From NCBI RefSeq assembly GCF_051020765.1, contig NC_134934.1, positions 12,352,001 through 12,416,000 on the forward strand: DNA of 64,000 bases, read 5' to 3'. Numbering within the stretch: the stretch's first letter is position 1; each line of letters starts with the position of its first letter. Positions 1-12,640 of this stretch are shown piece by piece. The stretch is from Lasioglossum baleicum. Taxonomy: Eukaryota; Arthropoda; Insecta; Hymenoptera; Halictidae. Below the pieces are notes generated by a model that did not search any database, was not told the DNA's origin, and saw only the letters and a program-made list of their open reading frames with translations. Made by a program: the position numbers and the translations under genes.

Positions 1-3000
1 ATTTCACTGTTAAAAACTGGCTAATTAGGTACTGCGGGTGAACTCAAAGGCACATCACGAGGCAAGTGCGTGTCACTTTCCGCGAAATCACTTTCTATAT
101 TAGAGATATAAACCCATAGAAACGGTTGACGAATGCCGTGGTTTGTTCTAACATTATAAGTAAGATTGTGAATTGATCGGTGTCACCAGCCAATTAAAAT
201 TTCAAACGAAAATATACTAAGTACGTCCGAGATCTGCCGAGTGTTTTATACAGAAATTAGCTGATGATCGTTTCCTGTTATTTATGCATGAGAAAGGAAT
301 TAGAATTAACCACACCGTACTTGTCTCGCCCATTAAAGCGCCAATTAGTACGCATAAATTTTGAAATAATTACACAATCAAGACGCACTTGTGAACGTAT
401 GAATATATATATATATTCATACACACGGTAATATTAATAAAATAGCGGATGCTAGAACATGGAAGCGTCTTTGAATGCTCAATTTAGCGACGCAAGGATT
501 TCCCTGCTATTACAAGCAGACCATTACAATACGAAATTAAGAGAAGCATGCAGATCGACAGTCTATGTAGCAGTTTCTCGTTGTTCTTAACATAAAAATT
601 ACCGAGCATTAATAGTAAAATTTATAGTTATAGGATAGACACAAGCGACACAATTTACTCAATAATTTTCTTCAGATGTCTCTTTATACTTCCGGTAATT
701 ACAAAATGAAGAAATTTTATATTGAAATTTTGGACCTCGAACTTTAGGACGCACAGTAGCCACTCGCGTTTCTTTCTTTCCCTCTCGGGATGACATAATT
801 CGTAATACCGGAGCAGAGGTCTTCGACGGATCATTTCACCGGCGCATTCAACGAACGAGACCTTAGCTGCCGAGTGCTCGAGCGTCGAAGAACCTCGTAG
901 ACAAGTTTTCTCTCTCAACAGGTGGTAGTTAAGTTCCTCGAACGTGGTGCAACAGAGATGCCGGACCGATCTCTGGAGACGCGGCGCGGGTGCAACGACA
1001 AGTGACTGTAGATAGTTAATACACGATATTAAGTCAGACAACGCGGAACAGCTACGATGTTTCCGTTCTAGTCGACGGATTAATTCAATTCAAGTCATAG
1101 AAATCATTCTGGCTGGTTTCGTTCACGAACTAACGCTCCATCTAAGTACTCGTCTAACCTACAGGAATAATTTAAAGCATTCTGCTTTTGTCTCTTGCAC
1201 CTATCCGGTTTCTACATTTAAAGCAAACAGCTTTCGTGGGTTTTTAATTAAATGTTCGTCGGAGACTCGTTTAAACATGTCTGACAGTTGTACATAATGC
1301 TATTCGCAAAAGTTCTCTTCAATAACAAGGATCAGTTAAATAATGAACTACAAAATGAACCGAGGAAGTTTCATCTAATAACCGTTTTGCACAATAAACA
1401 GGGACATTTGCATATCTACTTTACAAAACATTGCAGATAAAATATAACTATCATATGCAGACGAAATAATTATCTAAAAGAATTAATAAAAAGGGTACAT
1501 ATTCCTTACGAACACAAGCGACAACGTTGACACATTCCTCTGTTATGCAGAAACCATGGACCGCCAAAGAAATTGCTCACGGCAGGTATGGCTCGCGATA
1601 AAATTTTCATACTGTTTCGGGGATCGGTAGCAAAAGCAATTTATCGTTTCTCGCGTCGATCGCCTCTCAACACGCGATCTCGGCGAAACAGAGACAATCA
1701 CGAACGGCTTTGTTCGCTACGGCTCGCCGCAAATGGAACAGTACTTTCTCGTAGGTGTCTCGTGTGATTAGCCGAGCCTTGGTCATGTAAAATTAATGCC
1801 CGCGCTCGGAGATTTGTCGGTGTGGGAAAGCGGCTGTATTCATTTTGTCTGGAAAAACACCAGCGGCCACCGCCGCTGAAGCTGAAGCAAGAAAGTTTAA
1901 TCAATAAACAAACGGTGCCAGCGGAAACGGCGAACGAGACCCGTTGGACCCGTCGAGAGATGCGTGCCGTTGTCACACGCCGTCGATAAGCTCAGGTGTA
2001 GCACACCTGATCCCAATTAGAGAGCCGGCTGGGAATTTCGGCGGAAGGACGAGCCGCGTTGCGGTTCGTCTAATCGGGAATTCAAACAGACCGCCGGGAA
2101 ACCGATTGCCGGAAACGCGAGTGGAACTCACTATGGACCAAGATGTCCGGGAATCATTGATCACTTTCATAATAGACACTGGTCATTCAATTAGGAATAT
2201 AGACAATACATATTTTCAATGGTTCTGATGGTTCTGGAAACGTTGAAAGGCTTGGCAGAACGGTTATAGCAACGTTTCTTAACATTGTTTTGGATTTATC
2301 AAAATTATTGAAGAAATAGATTTTCATGTCGAATAATCGAATAAATCGTGTGGCAAATCCGTGGGAATAAACACTAATAAATCGATTGAGGCATATATGC
2401 GTTTAGAAACAACTTGGGAACTAATATCACTTTGCGCGCGGTACAAAAATCGTCTGAATAGAATGACCAGGAGTTGCAGTACAGATTTTCTGCCAGAAGT
2501 TTAAATTGGAAACAGCCAGCGGAAGAATAACATAAAAATGTAGTTCTGCGAGAAATAAATGAGAGGAGCGGCTGGAAAATGGCGGAGAAGAAGCGTTTCG
2601 AATTGAAGATAGTTATAAAAAGCATATCCACGGAGAAAGGAAGCTCTGCTAGGAGAATGATTGAAAAGAGAGCTGAACGAAATGTTCGAGGAGATACTTC
2701 GGAGCACACATAGTGAGAGAGGAGCAATCAACTAAAATATTCGAAAGGAAGTTACTCTTCGCTTGATCATATTATAGAAGAAAAATAGTTCCGTGTAACT
2801 CGACGTTGTGTTCGAAAAAAACGAATTTCATTGGAGAAGAGATAAAGAAAAATGAACGGTTTAAAAGGACGCGTGGAAAACAAATGTTTACAGAGAATAC
2901 TTTAAAGGAAGAGGTTCGGGGGAATAGTAATTGAACAGGGAGCGACCGAAGTGGGTGAAGCTGAAAAAATATAGTTCGAACAAGCAGGGGCTTCGAAAAC

Positions 3001-4005
3001 CACGGGAAAACATAAACGAAAAAAAGGGTTTGGAAAAATAGTATGGACTAAGGGAAGAATAATTCTCGATGTAAAAATAAGAGAAAACATATGAGCATGA
3101 ATTCGAAAGACTATAATCACAGAGGAAATATTTTTCGAAGCACAGAGCTGATTTTTAATCTTTTGATAAAAATTGTTGTTCCAGCATCGAAGTCGTCCGA
3201 TTTTATTCCGGTTTTCATTTTGTAGAATTCGACCACAAAAATGTAGATTTACATAAAACTCTGTAATCTAGTCGGCAAGCACCGGTGAGCTTAACTTCCG
3301 CGAAAGTTTCCCTTGGCGAAACTTTTGCCGGAACCATTTTCCTGGATTTTATACGCCGTGTCCGGCCGACGCGGTCTTTCTCTTCTATTTTGTACTGCAT
3401 GTTTTTCTTAATGGTACTTCGTAATTCTTAATGGAACACTCCTCCTCCAGGATTTCCATTTCCTAAACATCGCGGAATTATTCCGTCATCGAACTTTTCG
3501 CTGGTTCACTAAACAGTCCTTGCGCCGATAAAAATGCTCGCGAAAAAGCCAAGAGAAATATCAAATTTGTAAGAAAATCCGGGAATCTTTGGACGTTCGA
3601 ACAGTTCTGAAGACAGGCTAGAGCAGAGCAGTTACAGGGTCTATTAGCGAGAAATTACCTTGGTTCGTTAAAAATTTAATTAAACGGGATACTTCGACGG
3701 TCACAAATTAAGCGCTGCTCTTCGCACGCTGTGCTCTTTGACCCTGTCCTAGATTATGTTACTCGAGTCTTCTTCCTCCTTCTCGCGACATAAAGGTTTA
3801 CTTAAAAAGTCAACTGTTCCTCAATAAAATGAAACTTAAATCTTGAGGAAATAATAGTCTTTAAAGAAATAATGGCCTCTATCACCCTGGGACGGTGTGA
3901 GCTTGGGTCCATTTTGATCCAGAGCGTGAAAATCGCCATTTTACCACTCTAAACAAAGTAAATACCTTGAGAACTATGGTTCAAAAAATTGGCAACGCTG
4001 TAAAT
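1..4005. other. No gene recognised
   Basis: AT-rich sequence with a more GC-rich stretch at about 1580-2120. Open frames are short and overlap on both strands, with no recognisable domain. Only the 397-422 palindrome stands out. Confidence 0.6.
397..422. repeat. Perfect 26-bp palindrome
   Basis: GTATGAATATAT and its exact inverse meet around an AT core. Confidence 0.85.
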
Positions 4006-4205
4006 CAGGCTTGTCCAACACGCGACCCGCGAGCCACATTTGGCCTATTTCCCCACTTCTTCGTTCTGCTATGCTGGGAGGTGACGTTCCCCCACTATTT
4101 CACACGGTCGATGGTCGTACCACCAGAAGTGCATGGCATTAGCTGATGGCTTGTGTAAAGGCGCAGCGGACTGATTGATGGTGGCCACTGTGTGGCTCGC
4201 GATAA
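4006..4205. mobile_element. Probable hAT-type element fragment
   Basis: CAGGCTTGTCCAACACGCGA followed by CCCGCGAGCCACATTTGG has the wording of hAT ends. An inverse partner (CGCGAGCCACACAGTGG) lies at about 4185-4202. The far end and target duplication were not found. Confidence 0.4.
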
Positions 4206-5382
4206 AGAAGAAGTTGCGCAAAGAAATATCAACTCTGTAGTCATAAAAATGGTCCACCGCGTCCGTGAGTTAAAGAAGTAACAGTCCTTATGCAATAATA
4301 AAATCAGTTAACCCCGGACAAACATTCTGAATAAAACTCCGTTAGCGAGAAGATATGAATTTTAACCCACTGCAGCTGATGAAGCTGGCGTCCGACTAAT
4401 TATGTATCACCTCACGTTAATGAATTATTTCGGGAACCATACAAGAAGAGCAACAATCGCACAATCTAATTAGACGCACCCAATTACGCAGAGTTTCTAC
4501 GCGACTATGCGAGATTCTACGGTGTACTATTAAAATTAACAACAACGATGATATTGTTTATGTTTCACTGCGGTACAAATTGTATTTGATAAGAGTAATT
4601 TATGCAACGCGGTACCGACGGAGAAAATGAAGCGTCCGGGAAGACCTACTATGTACGTGGCTCGTATAAAAGTTACAAGGGATCGTATTCATCCCGCGAT
4701 TCCTTCAGCGTTTTATTAATAAATAAAAGCGGTTCGCAACTTGCCACCGTCAGCCGCTCATGAAAAATTCAGAACGGAGTCTGTACGGGTGGAAAAAATC
4801 GCGGAAAACACGCGGCGACGACCGTTCAACGAAGAGGAATTCCAAGCTTTGAGACAGCGTGGCTGGCCTGAGAAATGCTCCCTGGAAAACGATAGTCAGA
4901 ATTTCAAGTTTTATCGAACGGACATCGACGATGTCCGATTTCAGCTGGATACTGCACGGCCGTTCATTCTCCCGTAAAAGCATCCCGCGTTCTCTCCGAC
5001 TAATTGAATCCCGACGCATTTCCTCTGCTGAACGCTCGTGCCGATGCATTCTTTTCCGAACGCGACCAGTTTCCAATTACTACAACGAAATAAATAAAGT
5101 TCGAACGAAGATAAAGTATACCAAAGAACGAGCCAACGACGGCAACTCCGAGCATGCACAGACTTTCGGAAAATGTACTGTGTTACTGCAGAGAAACCTT
5201 CGCACACGTCTCTTGAAAAATGAGACTTGTTTGTAAAACACTACATCAAGAAAATCGATGTAAATAATTGAAGAGTACAGTAAGTCCTCGATTTATGCGG
5301 TTAATTCGTTCCAGCGCTTTCTGCGTAAGTCAATGAACCGCGTATGTCGAATATGTAGTGCCTGAGCGCCACCGCTTAAAGG

Positions 5383-5597
5383 TTATTACTAGACTGCGGA
5401 TCTTTATGCAAAATAAAAAATGTTCGCATTGATTGCAGAACACAATAGCCAGATAAAAATGGTATTCTTCTTTTAATTATCCTATTAAACTGAAACTAAT
5501 ACCTTGATGTCCTTGAATATTTTTCACATGTCCACTGCTTTAAATGGTACTTGTCCATTTTTGACATAAATGCATAAAATCCGCAGTCTAGTTATTA
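5383..5597. mobile_element. Short foldback element, TAGACTGCGGAT family
   Basis: About 215 bp with inverted ends: TACTAGACTGCGGATCTTTA on the left matches the inverse of the right end (AACTAGACTGCGGATTTTAT). No coding capacity. Half-copies of the same end occur elsewhere in the window, at 17.2, 31.2, 37.8, 41.9, 43.7 and 54.4 kb. Confidence 0.6.
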
Positions 5598-5627
5598 CAT
5601 AGTACGATCTGCTTTGTACATACTATA

Positions 5628-6054
5628 CAGGTGTACAAAGTATTCGTACACATTAAAGAAACGAATTACTTTTTCAAAATTGGATCCAGCAGCTTGAGCT
5701 TCTTTTCAGACGTTAGAAGGATTAGTTTACTAGCTAATGTGTAAATAATTTTTTTTTAATTGTTATTGGTCGCAATTGCGGAGGAAATAGTAAAGGTCAC
5801 GATTTTTTAATTTTTTATCTGTACCTGTAATGAAAATTTAGAAGGCGCCTTTGGTAGGTCTAAAAGTAAGTTATATACTTGTACAAAGTTTCATCGAAAT
5901 CGATCAAGGATGTTACGAAATATAATTGATTGAAAATAGCAAAAATCGTAAGAATCTGCGATTTAAATGAATCGCAAACCGTAAATTCAAAGATTTTTAC
6001 ATCATACAATGCCTATAGCTTTTTTATTCGTCAACCAATTTCAATAAAACTTTG

Positions 6055-6088
<34 letters not shown>

Positions 6089-6303
6089 ACTTACTTAGAT
6101 TTACAAAATACATATTTTAAATTTTCATTATGGACACAAATAAAAAATTAAAAAATCGTGGTCTTTACTGTTCAAAAAAATTATTTACACATTAGCTGAT
6201 AAACTAACCCCTCTAACGTCTCAAAAGAACTCAAGCTGCTGAGTCCAATTTTGAAAAATTTATTCGTTTTTAAAAGGTGTACGACTACTTTGTACACCGA
6301 CTG
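5628..6303. mobile_element. Tc1/mariner-type MITE (GTGTACAAAGTA family), copy 1
   Basis: 676-bp foldback between TA dinucleotides (5626-5627, 6304-6305). Left end CAGGTGTACAAAGTATTCGT; right end is the inverse of CAGTCGGTGTACAAAGTAGT. The arms pair over long stretches, for example TTACACATTAGCTGATAAAC near the right end against its counterpart near 5735. A (TA)n tract lies at about 6062-6089. Non-autonomous. Confidence 0.7.
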
Positions 6304-6784
6304 TATGTATGTACTCAATTGAAAAGAAAATTCAAATAAACCAACTATGTTCATGGAAAATTTATCACTCATAAATAGCTGAATACCTATGCTGCACACA
6401 AGCAAACACTTATCTTCGCCTCTGTCACACATGTACCGACGAACCTCCCGTTCTGGCAATCAAAAAACGAATTTCACAGTTCGGGATTGGTTTTCTGATT
6501 CGTTTGTAAGAATCCGCGTAAGTCGAGAACTTAATGTACTCTGTCTGAAGATTCTTAAAAAATTCCAATTCGGAAATGCTGACTGAGAGATCGTTGTCTA
6601 ACACTAAACATTCCAGAAACTGTGAGAGTAGTTGATCCTGTGATTTGATTTGATTGGAATCTTTCACGGATGGATTAGTTAAATTAGGATCTTCGATCCC
6701 GAATGTTGAACTTTGATCTTTCAAACCTGGTTGTGCTAAACTCAGATTCCTTGGCGTGGAGCAGACTCGACTTGCGTCCTTTGA

Positions 6785-7000
6785 CTTTGACTTAATTGGA
6801 CTAGATCCCTTCCGATTTCGAGCCCTTTAGCTTTGAATTGATCGAATTTGTATGCTTTAACCTTGAATTGATTGGGCTTCAGACCTTTAGCTTCTAGTTG
6901 ATTGAATTTGGGTCCTACAACTTTGAATCGATTGAATTTCAGTCTTTCGGCCTTTGATTGATTGGATTTGTATCCTCGGACCTCGAATTATGTAAAATTG
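6785..7000 (-). repeat. 30-bp minisatellite, open on the minus strand
   Basis: About seven degenerate tandem units of 30 bp (29-31 locally), with a core near CTTTGAATTGATTGAATTTG. On the minus strand one frame is open for 81 codons (6987 to 6745) and reads as six decapeptides with consensus F-K-V/A-K-G-L/Y-K-F-N-Q. No ATG lies in that open stretch. It may be a relic of a repeat-bearing protein or a chance product of the 30-bp period. Confidence 0.65.
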
Positions 7001-7099
7001 AGTCCCCTGATTGTAGATCCCTTGTCGGATTGATTAGAATATTGTGTAAACGAGATTTTGATCCTTCAGTTTTAAACTAGCGTCGGTTCTCCAGCCTCG

Positions 7100-10000
7100 A
7101 ATGTCTCAACGTAAATCTCTGAATTCTGAATCGTCCCGAATCAAATGAAAAGCACTCTGGGCATACCCAATTTAAATTGTTGTTTGCAGTGGTGATGATC
7201 CAACAAATGCAACATTATACCCAGATTAAGCCTGGAATATAGTCTCCCTCTAGATAGTTAATAATGATGTAGTATGATCTAACTTTGTTTAATAACTTTT
7301 GAAATATTCTTCAGAATTAGTAGAGTACGTAGAGGTCGTTCCTGAACGGTTGAACGTTACAATTATCCTAATACAGTTCTCGGATTAGTATTTTGAAGCA
7401 ATGGACCACGTCTAAAGTGCACACCTAGCGATGAACGTCGATGCACACCTACATGTACCGTTGTTAAACCCCCATCGATATCACATCTGCGATTCAAACG
7501 AACGGCACTCGACACGGATAATCGGCGGTCCGATCTCGGTATTAATTACTTCCAATTAGGCGTATTATTGTAATAGCGTAATTAAGGTCCGCCGGAGTAG
7601 TTCGTTCCGCGTCGCGCCATTGATTCGGTTACGTGGATCGAATATTTTGCTGTCGCGGACGGAGAGATCGCTTAATCGGCTTTTTTCCAGTAATTTGCCG
7701 GAATTGCTTTGGTTTCCGAGCGATTTCAACTACAATCAATTACACTCTCGCCGTTAAAGAATGGAGGAACTATACAAACTCGGGTGGACCGTAATTGCTA
7801 CACCTGAAGAAGGAAAATGGTCACTGATCTCATTTGTATATACAGTGTCTATAATACAATAAACATTTATTTTAGATATTAGAGATTTTCCAAAAATTAT
7901 TATCTCGATCTAGAATAAAACTTATTCTAAATGGTAAAAAATTGGCTTTCATTTTCCCTTAAGAAAGCGAAATGACTTTCCGAACGACCTAATACATATA
8001 TTTCATTTTGTTACTTTTGCATTGCGGTAATTGCATTATGGAGAAACTCTGTTTCAGCGCGAATTTCCTTTTTCATTTCGTAAGACACAGGCTGCAGTGC
8101 TACCAAAACGCATTTGCATACGGTACGTAAACGCAGTGGGTCACTCCATTCGATGATAATTAAACGATTCATCTTGATGTCGATTAAAGCGTCCACCGCG
8201 CACCGTGGCACAGATTTCCATCGATTATGTAAATCCACAGCTTTGTGTAAATTTGCGGCATTATTTGTTTCTGCCGTCGACGATATCGATAGTAAGCGTA
8301 TTATACTGCCTCATTTAGGTTCGCTGTTTTGCGCCGGGGATACCATTAATGAAATATTACACACCTAGTAATCGTACACAAATCATTCAAACCAAAGAAA
8401 AATCAAAAATCAATTCTACAAAGCGGATCCAGGAACTAAATTCCGCGAGGAAAACAGCGCGAGATTCGTTTAACGAATTTCGAAACGAAAGACCTTGCTT
8501 CGCGAAACTAAACCAAAGAAAAGAAGAACTCCGATTCACTCGGGAAGTTGATAGAAATAAATACACCGCAATGTATCGTAGTATAGGAAACCAGGTTCAA
8601 TAAACTTTTCTTTCATTCCTAGCCTATTAGAACCGGAAGGGGGAAGACCGCACTTCTCTCGTGCTTCAGTAATCATAACTTTCGATTCGAGTAATCATAA
8701 CGTAATCGTAACAAGAACGTAATAACGTTATCCGTCGCAAACTTGTTTCCCAAACGGCGGGAAAACCGATGGAAAAACTTTCTCTACCGACCGGGGACAA
8801 TCGTCACCGCAGTCACAAAGACGCGAGAAACCGGAAGCGAAATCGCGAATAGAAGAAATTGCGGGCGATTAATTTACGGGGCTTGGCGTTGGAATTAGGG
8901 GAATTGGTGCCAAATGCACGCTGCTCACCTAAACAAAAACCCACCATTCAACAATGAATCTTTACGTAAGAGAGAAATTGTCTACGTTAATTGTGCGAGA
9001 AATGGAAGCTGGAGAGAAAATGATTTCGTTCATGATAACTCATCAATTGATAACAATGTGCTGTTTTGTATTCTCCAAATTGAGTCAAAAAAACTTACCC
9101 TTCTACGACGCTATTCCCCCACGCTTCCGCCGCGGCCCGGTCACGTGACTGATCCGCTACTGGCAGAGAGAGGGTAAACTTTTTCTCCTCGATTCGAGTC
9201 AATTCCCCTGATCTGGCGACTCTGAACACAACTGATGCAACTACTATCAACTATACGATAAGTAATATTTTGCATATGCATATTCCCTTGTACGTACATT
9301 AATTAAATTTCCTATATTGTATTTTACTTATGCATTCTTTGCACAGTACATGAATATTCATTTCGAAATTGAATTAAACATTTCAGAAGGCAACGAAGGT
9401 ATTCCTAAATGTATATTCATTATACGGTTGCATAAATCGTTTTGGTGCAAGAGTCTGGTCAAATTTTAAGAAACTGTGATTGTAGAACTTCAAAATCGAA
9501 CTTTCTGGAAAATTTCAAAATGTAGAAAAATTCTGAAAAATATATAAATGCTGTGCCATTTCAAATTGATTATTTTCGTGAAATATTGGAACAGCATATG
9601 AGCCAATCATTCGACCCACACATTTTTCGGAAAATCCTTTCCCCTAAGGACCAAAAATGTCTTAACGGCAAGTTTCCCTAGTGAACGATGAAGATCGAGG
9701 GTGAAAATGTGCGCAGTGGCTATTCCATTTCATCACGGTGCTCTCTCCCCGGTCTCGATATTTTGACCGTCGTTAATTAACGACGCGCCGGGAGATTGTT
9801 AAGTGAATTACAGCCGGAAATACGATTTATCGGCGACGGTATCGGGTTCTGCGCTGAAATTAACGATCGACAAACCTCCGCGTAGAAGAGGATGATTGGT
9901 AACAACGTGACAAGCACGCCGATGAAACTGCTGGGAAAGTCTGAGAGTTTCCGTGGGAGAAATGGAATGTTTCTGGATTCGAACGATTTCGATTTTTGTT

Positions 10001-12272
10001 TCGCGTACGGCGAATGCCCTGATTAATTGGCATTGAATCGCTTAGCTCGGCCATCGTGATGGATGACCTATCGGTTCACATTTACGTCTCGATTAATTAA
10101 AATCCCACCGCGCCGCGCCGGCTCGCTCGCCTGTAATAGATAAGGAGTTGAAACCAGGGGCTATCGGGTTCACGCCATATTGGTAACCGATTTTTCATCT
10201 TCCGAAGCTTGTCTGGTAAACGATTCGACGAATCAAAACACGAACTTTCATTCATTCATCCTGCTTCATTTCATTCGGAATGTTTGATATCGTTCCACCA
10301 ATTGGAAGATTGATTGGCATTTATGGTAAAACAATATTGAAATAGACAGAATTATTTTTTAATGGAGATACTATACATGCTTATGATACTTCTTTAACGT
10401 AAAGGAATGAATAAAGAAACAAAATATTAAGTGGACAACTTATGAAGAACTTGTTACAGCGTAATTTATGAAGACTATATCAACCATTCTCAAAACTGGT
10501 ACAGCGCCAAAAATGTTTGAAGAATTTGAGGATTTAGTTTGAAGATTTTTCGATCTGGAGAAAAGCAAAAATTTTCATTTCGAACTACAAGCTTCTATAA
10601 ATACTTAAAGTATGGCGACCCAAATACTAACTTTTTCTAAATTTTAACAACTTTCACCGGCACACATACGAGTAAATACGCTTCTAAGGATATAGCGCGA
10701 GCGATCGCATAATTCTTGAACGCATCTGAAATTTAATGCACCACTTTTAATCATTTTTTCCATACGTAATCGGGCACGTTTCTCGGATCTCCATGATTTT
10801 AAATACATGTTCGTTCCACAGTCACGTAAATCGTTTCGAATTTTGAACCTGGCAGACTCTCCTCGGTTCCGTTGCCGAGGTGGTGTATATATACAGTCGA
10901 AGTTGCGTTCCCAAACCCTCGAGGAGCATTACTGCCTACCCGGGAATTTAGAGTAAATAAGAAATGTAGTAATTGAGGAAGGTGGAAGAGGTCTGCGCAA
11001 GTTTTCGGTCCTCCACCTTCGAAGTTTATGGCAGGTCTCGCCTCGACGGTCTCTGTTTTATGATATTTCGCCGTCCCTTTTTCCAACGGTAGTCTAGCTG
11101 CCTCAATTAATAGCTCGGGTCGTTGTTGATGCTAGCGAATTGGCAAAAGCTCGAAATTTAACGGTTGGATGTGGCAGTAATAAATTAGGGGTACGTATGC
11201 ACAAATTCTTGCGCTACTAAACTGTCTTACTGGAAGATGCACTACTTACGAAACTTGGTAGCTTGTTCATTTTTTAATTCTGTAGTTTGTCGATGTTTGA
11301 TAAACTCCTTTAACCCTTTGCACTTGGAGCTATTTTGACTCGACAATTAAACATTTCATCCGCGACCTAGAATAATTCCATTCCATATTAATTTTTTTCT
11401 TTGTATGAATATAAAATTAATACAATACCTCATACAATACTTAAATGTTTAGTAACTGATTAGATACCAACATTTCTACTTTGCAGAAATAATTTCGCTT
11501 AATTAATCTTGCTCCTTTGTAACGTACAACGGGTTTTAAAAAAGAAGAGAGTTTAATGATGTCTACGTTTTTAATTGGCTCGTCATTTGCACAAACAATT
11601 CATTCAGGATTAACTAATGACAGTAGCAAGCCCCTCAAAGGTTGATAATACGATAGTACGAGGGTTATTCAGCATCGTTACATCACTCGCAGCGATAACG
11701 AACTGCGGATCCGTGCAACGAGCGGTTAATTTAAAGAAAATCATGTGTCGAGGTGACTGTGCGAATGAAATTGACCGAGTTTAGACGCCATAGCAGTGAA
11801 CAACGGCATCGATGGAATCACCGGGAGTTGAGTAACACGATTCTCGGTTCTCACCACCGGATTCAAAGCAGATTTCGCCGGGGCGCGCGCTTTGGAAAAT
11901 CGATGAACATCTCCTCCACCTTCCGCAAGCCGAAGGGGTCCGCCGACCGCAGAGAAGGAGATCCGGAAAATTAGCATATGCACTCCAAGTCTCCAATCAG
12001 GGGGAACACGATTGCCCCGGAAGGTAAAATTCTGCGGAAACTGTCCGCGGGATTGCACCGTCGGAATTCGCAGCGATTTTTCGTCTGAGATTGCGAGCTG
12101 CGTAACGCGAGAGCTCGATGAAATGTTATACCCAATGTACGCCGCACCCAAATCCTGTTACGGGAAGCATGTGCTTCAACGATTTTCCACGTTCTCGCGA
12201 TCGTTTCCCGCCAGTAGGGTGTTTTGGAAAAACAGAAATCAATACTCATACAAGAAGCTGCTCACCCAAAAG
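7100..12272. other. No gene recognised
   Basis: Mixed AT-rich DNA without recognisable coding sequence. A palindromic GTCACGTGAC site lies at 9140-9149. Frames near 10799-11086 and 11741-12249 occur on both strands in GC-richer DNA and look like chance. Confidence 0.6.
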
Positions 12273-12640
12273 ATGAATCAATTGATCCTGTATATCATAG
12301 ATCCTGAAACCAAGCACAGTCTGTCTGTTTTACATAAATCTGATGGGAAAATATTTTTATAAAAATATAGGACTCGTTAAGAGGAGCGTATGAGTTGCTA
12401 CTCAGATATGAGTTGCCCAGATATGAGTTGCTACTCAGTATGAGTTGCCCAAAGGGCTGATTCAATTGATCCTGTGCATCATCAATCCCAAAAGCTATCT
12501 GTTTTACGTAAATCTGATGGAAATCATAAGCGACTCTTTAGTATTTTAACAAAAATACTAATCGGGCACCCAGTTGTCCACACGATGACTGAGTCAATTG
12601 ACTCGATACATGATAATCCCCAAGGCACGCAGTTGTCTCG
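12273..12640 (+). repeat. Decayed tandem repeat of about 185 bp units
   Basis: Three diverged units begin near 12273, 12458 and 12588. Units 1 and 2 share TTCAATTGATCCTGT-type starts and CTGTCTGTTTTACATAAATC / CTATCTGTTTTACGTAAATC; unit 3 keeps only the start (GTCAATTGACTCGATACAT). The TATGAGTTGC array lies between units 1 and 2. Confidence 0.55.
12389..12453 (+). repeat. Short tandem repeat, TATGAGTTGC units
   Basis: Alternating units TATGAGTTGCTACTCAGA and TATGAGTTGCCCAGA, repeated twice, the last one ending CCCAAA. Confidence 0.8.

Larger units (their letters stand above)
5278..6536. mobile_element. Pogo/Tigger-like element carrying two nested foldbacks
   Basis: Left end CAGTAAGTCCTCGATTTATG, right end the inverse of CATTAAGTTCTCGACTTACG, each flanked by TA (5276-5277 and 6537-6538). 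The terminal wording (CAGTA..TCCTCGATTTATGCGG) resembles pogo/Tigger ends. No transposase frame is left. Two other foldbacks (5383-5597 and 5628-6303) lie inside, which accounts for most of the length. Confidence 0.5.

Noticed and set aside
9976..9995. GGATTCGAACG as a tRNA B box
   Set aside because: No A box or cloverleaf at the right spacing on either strand.
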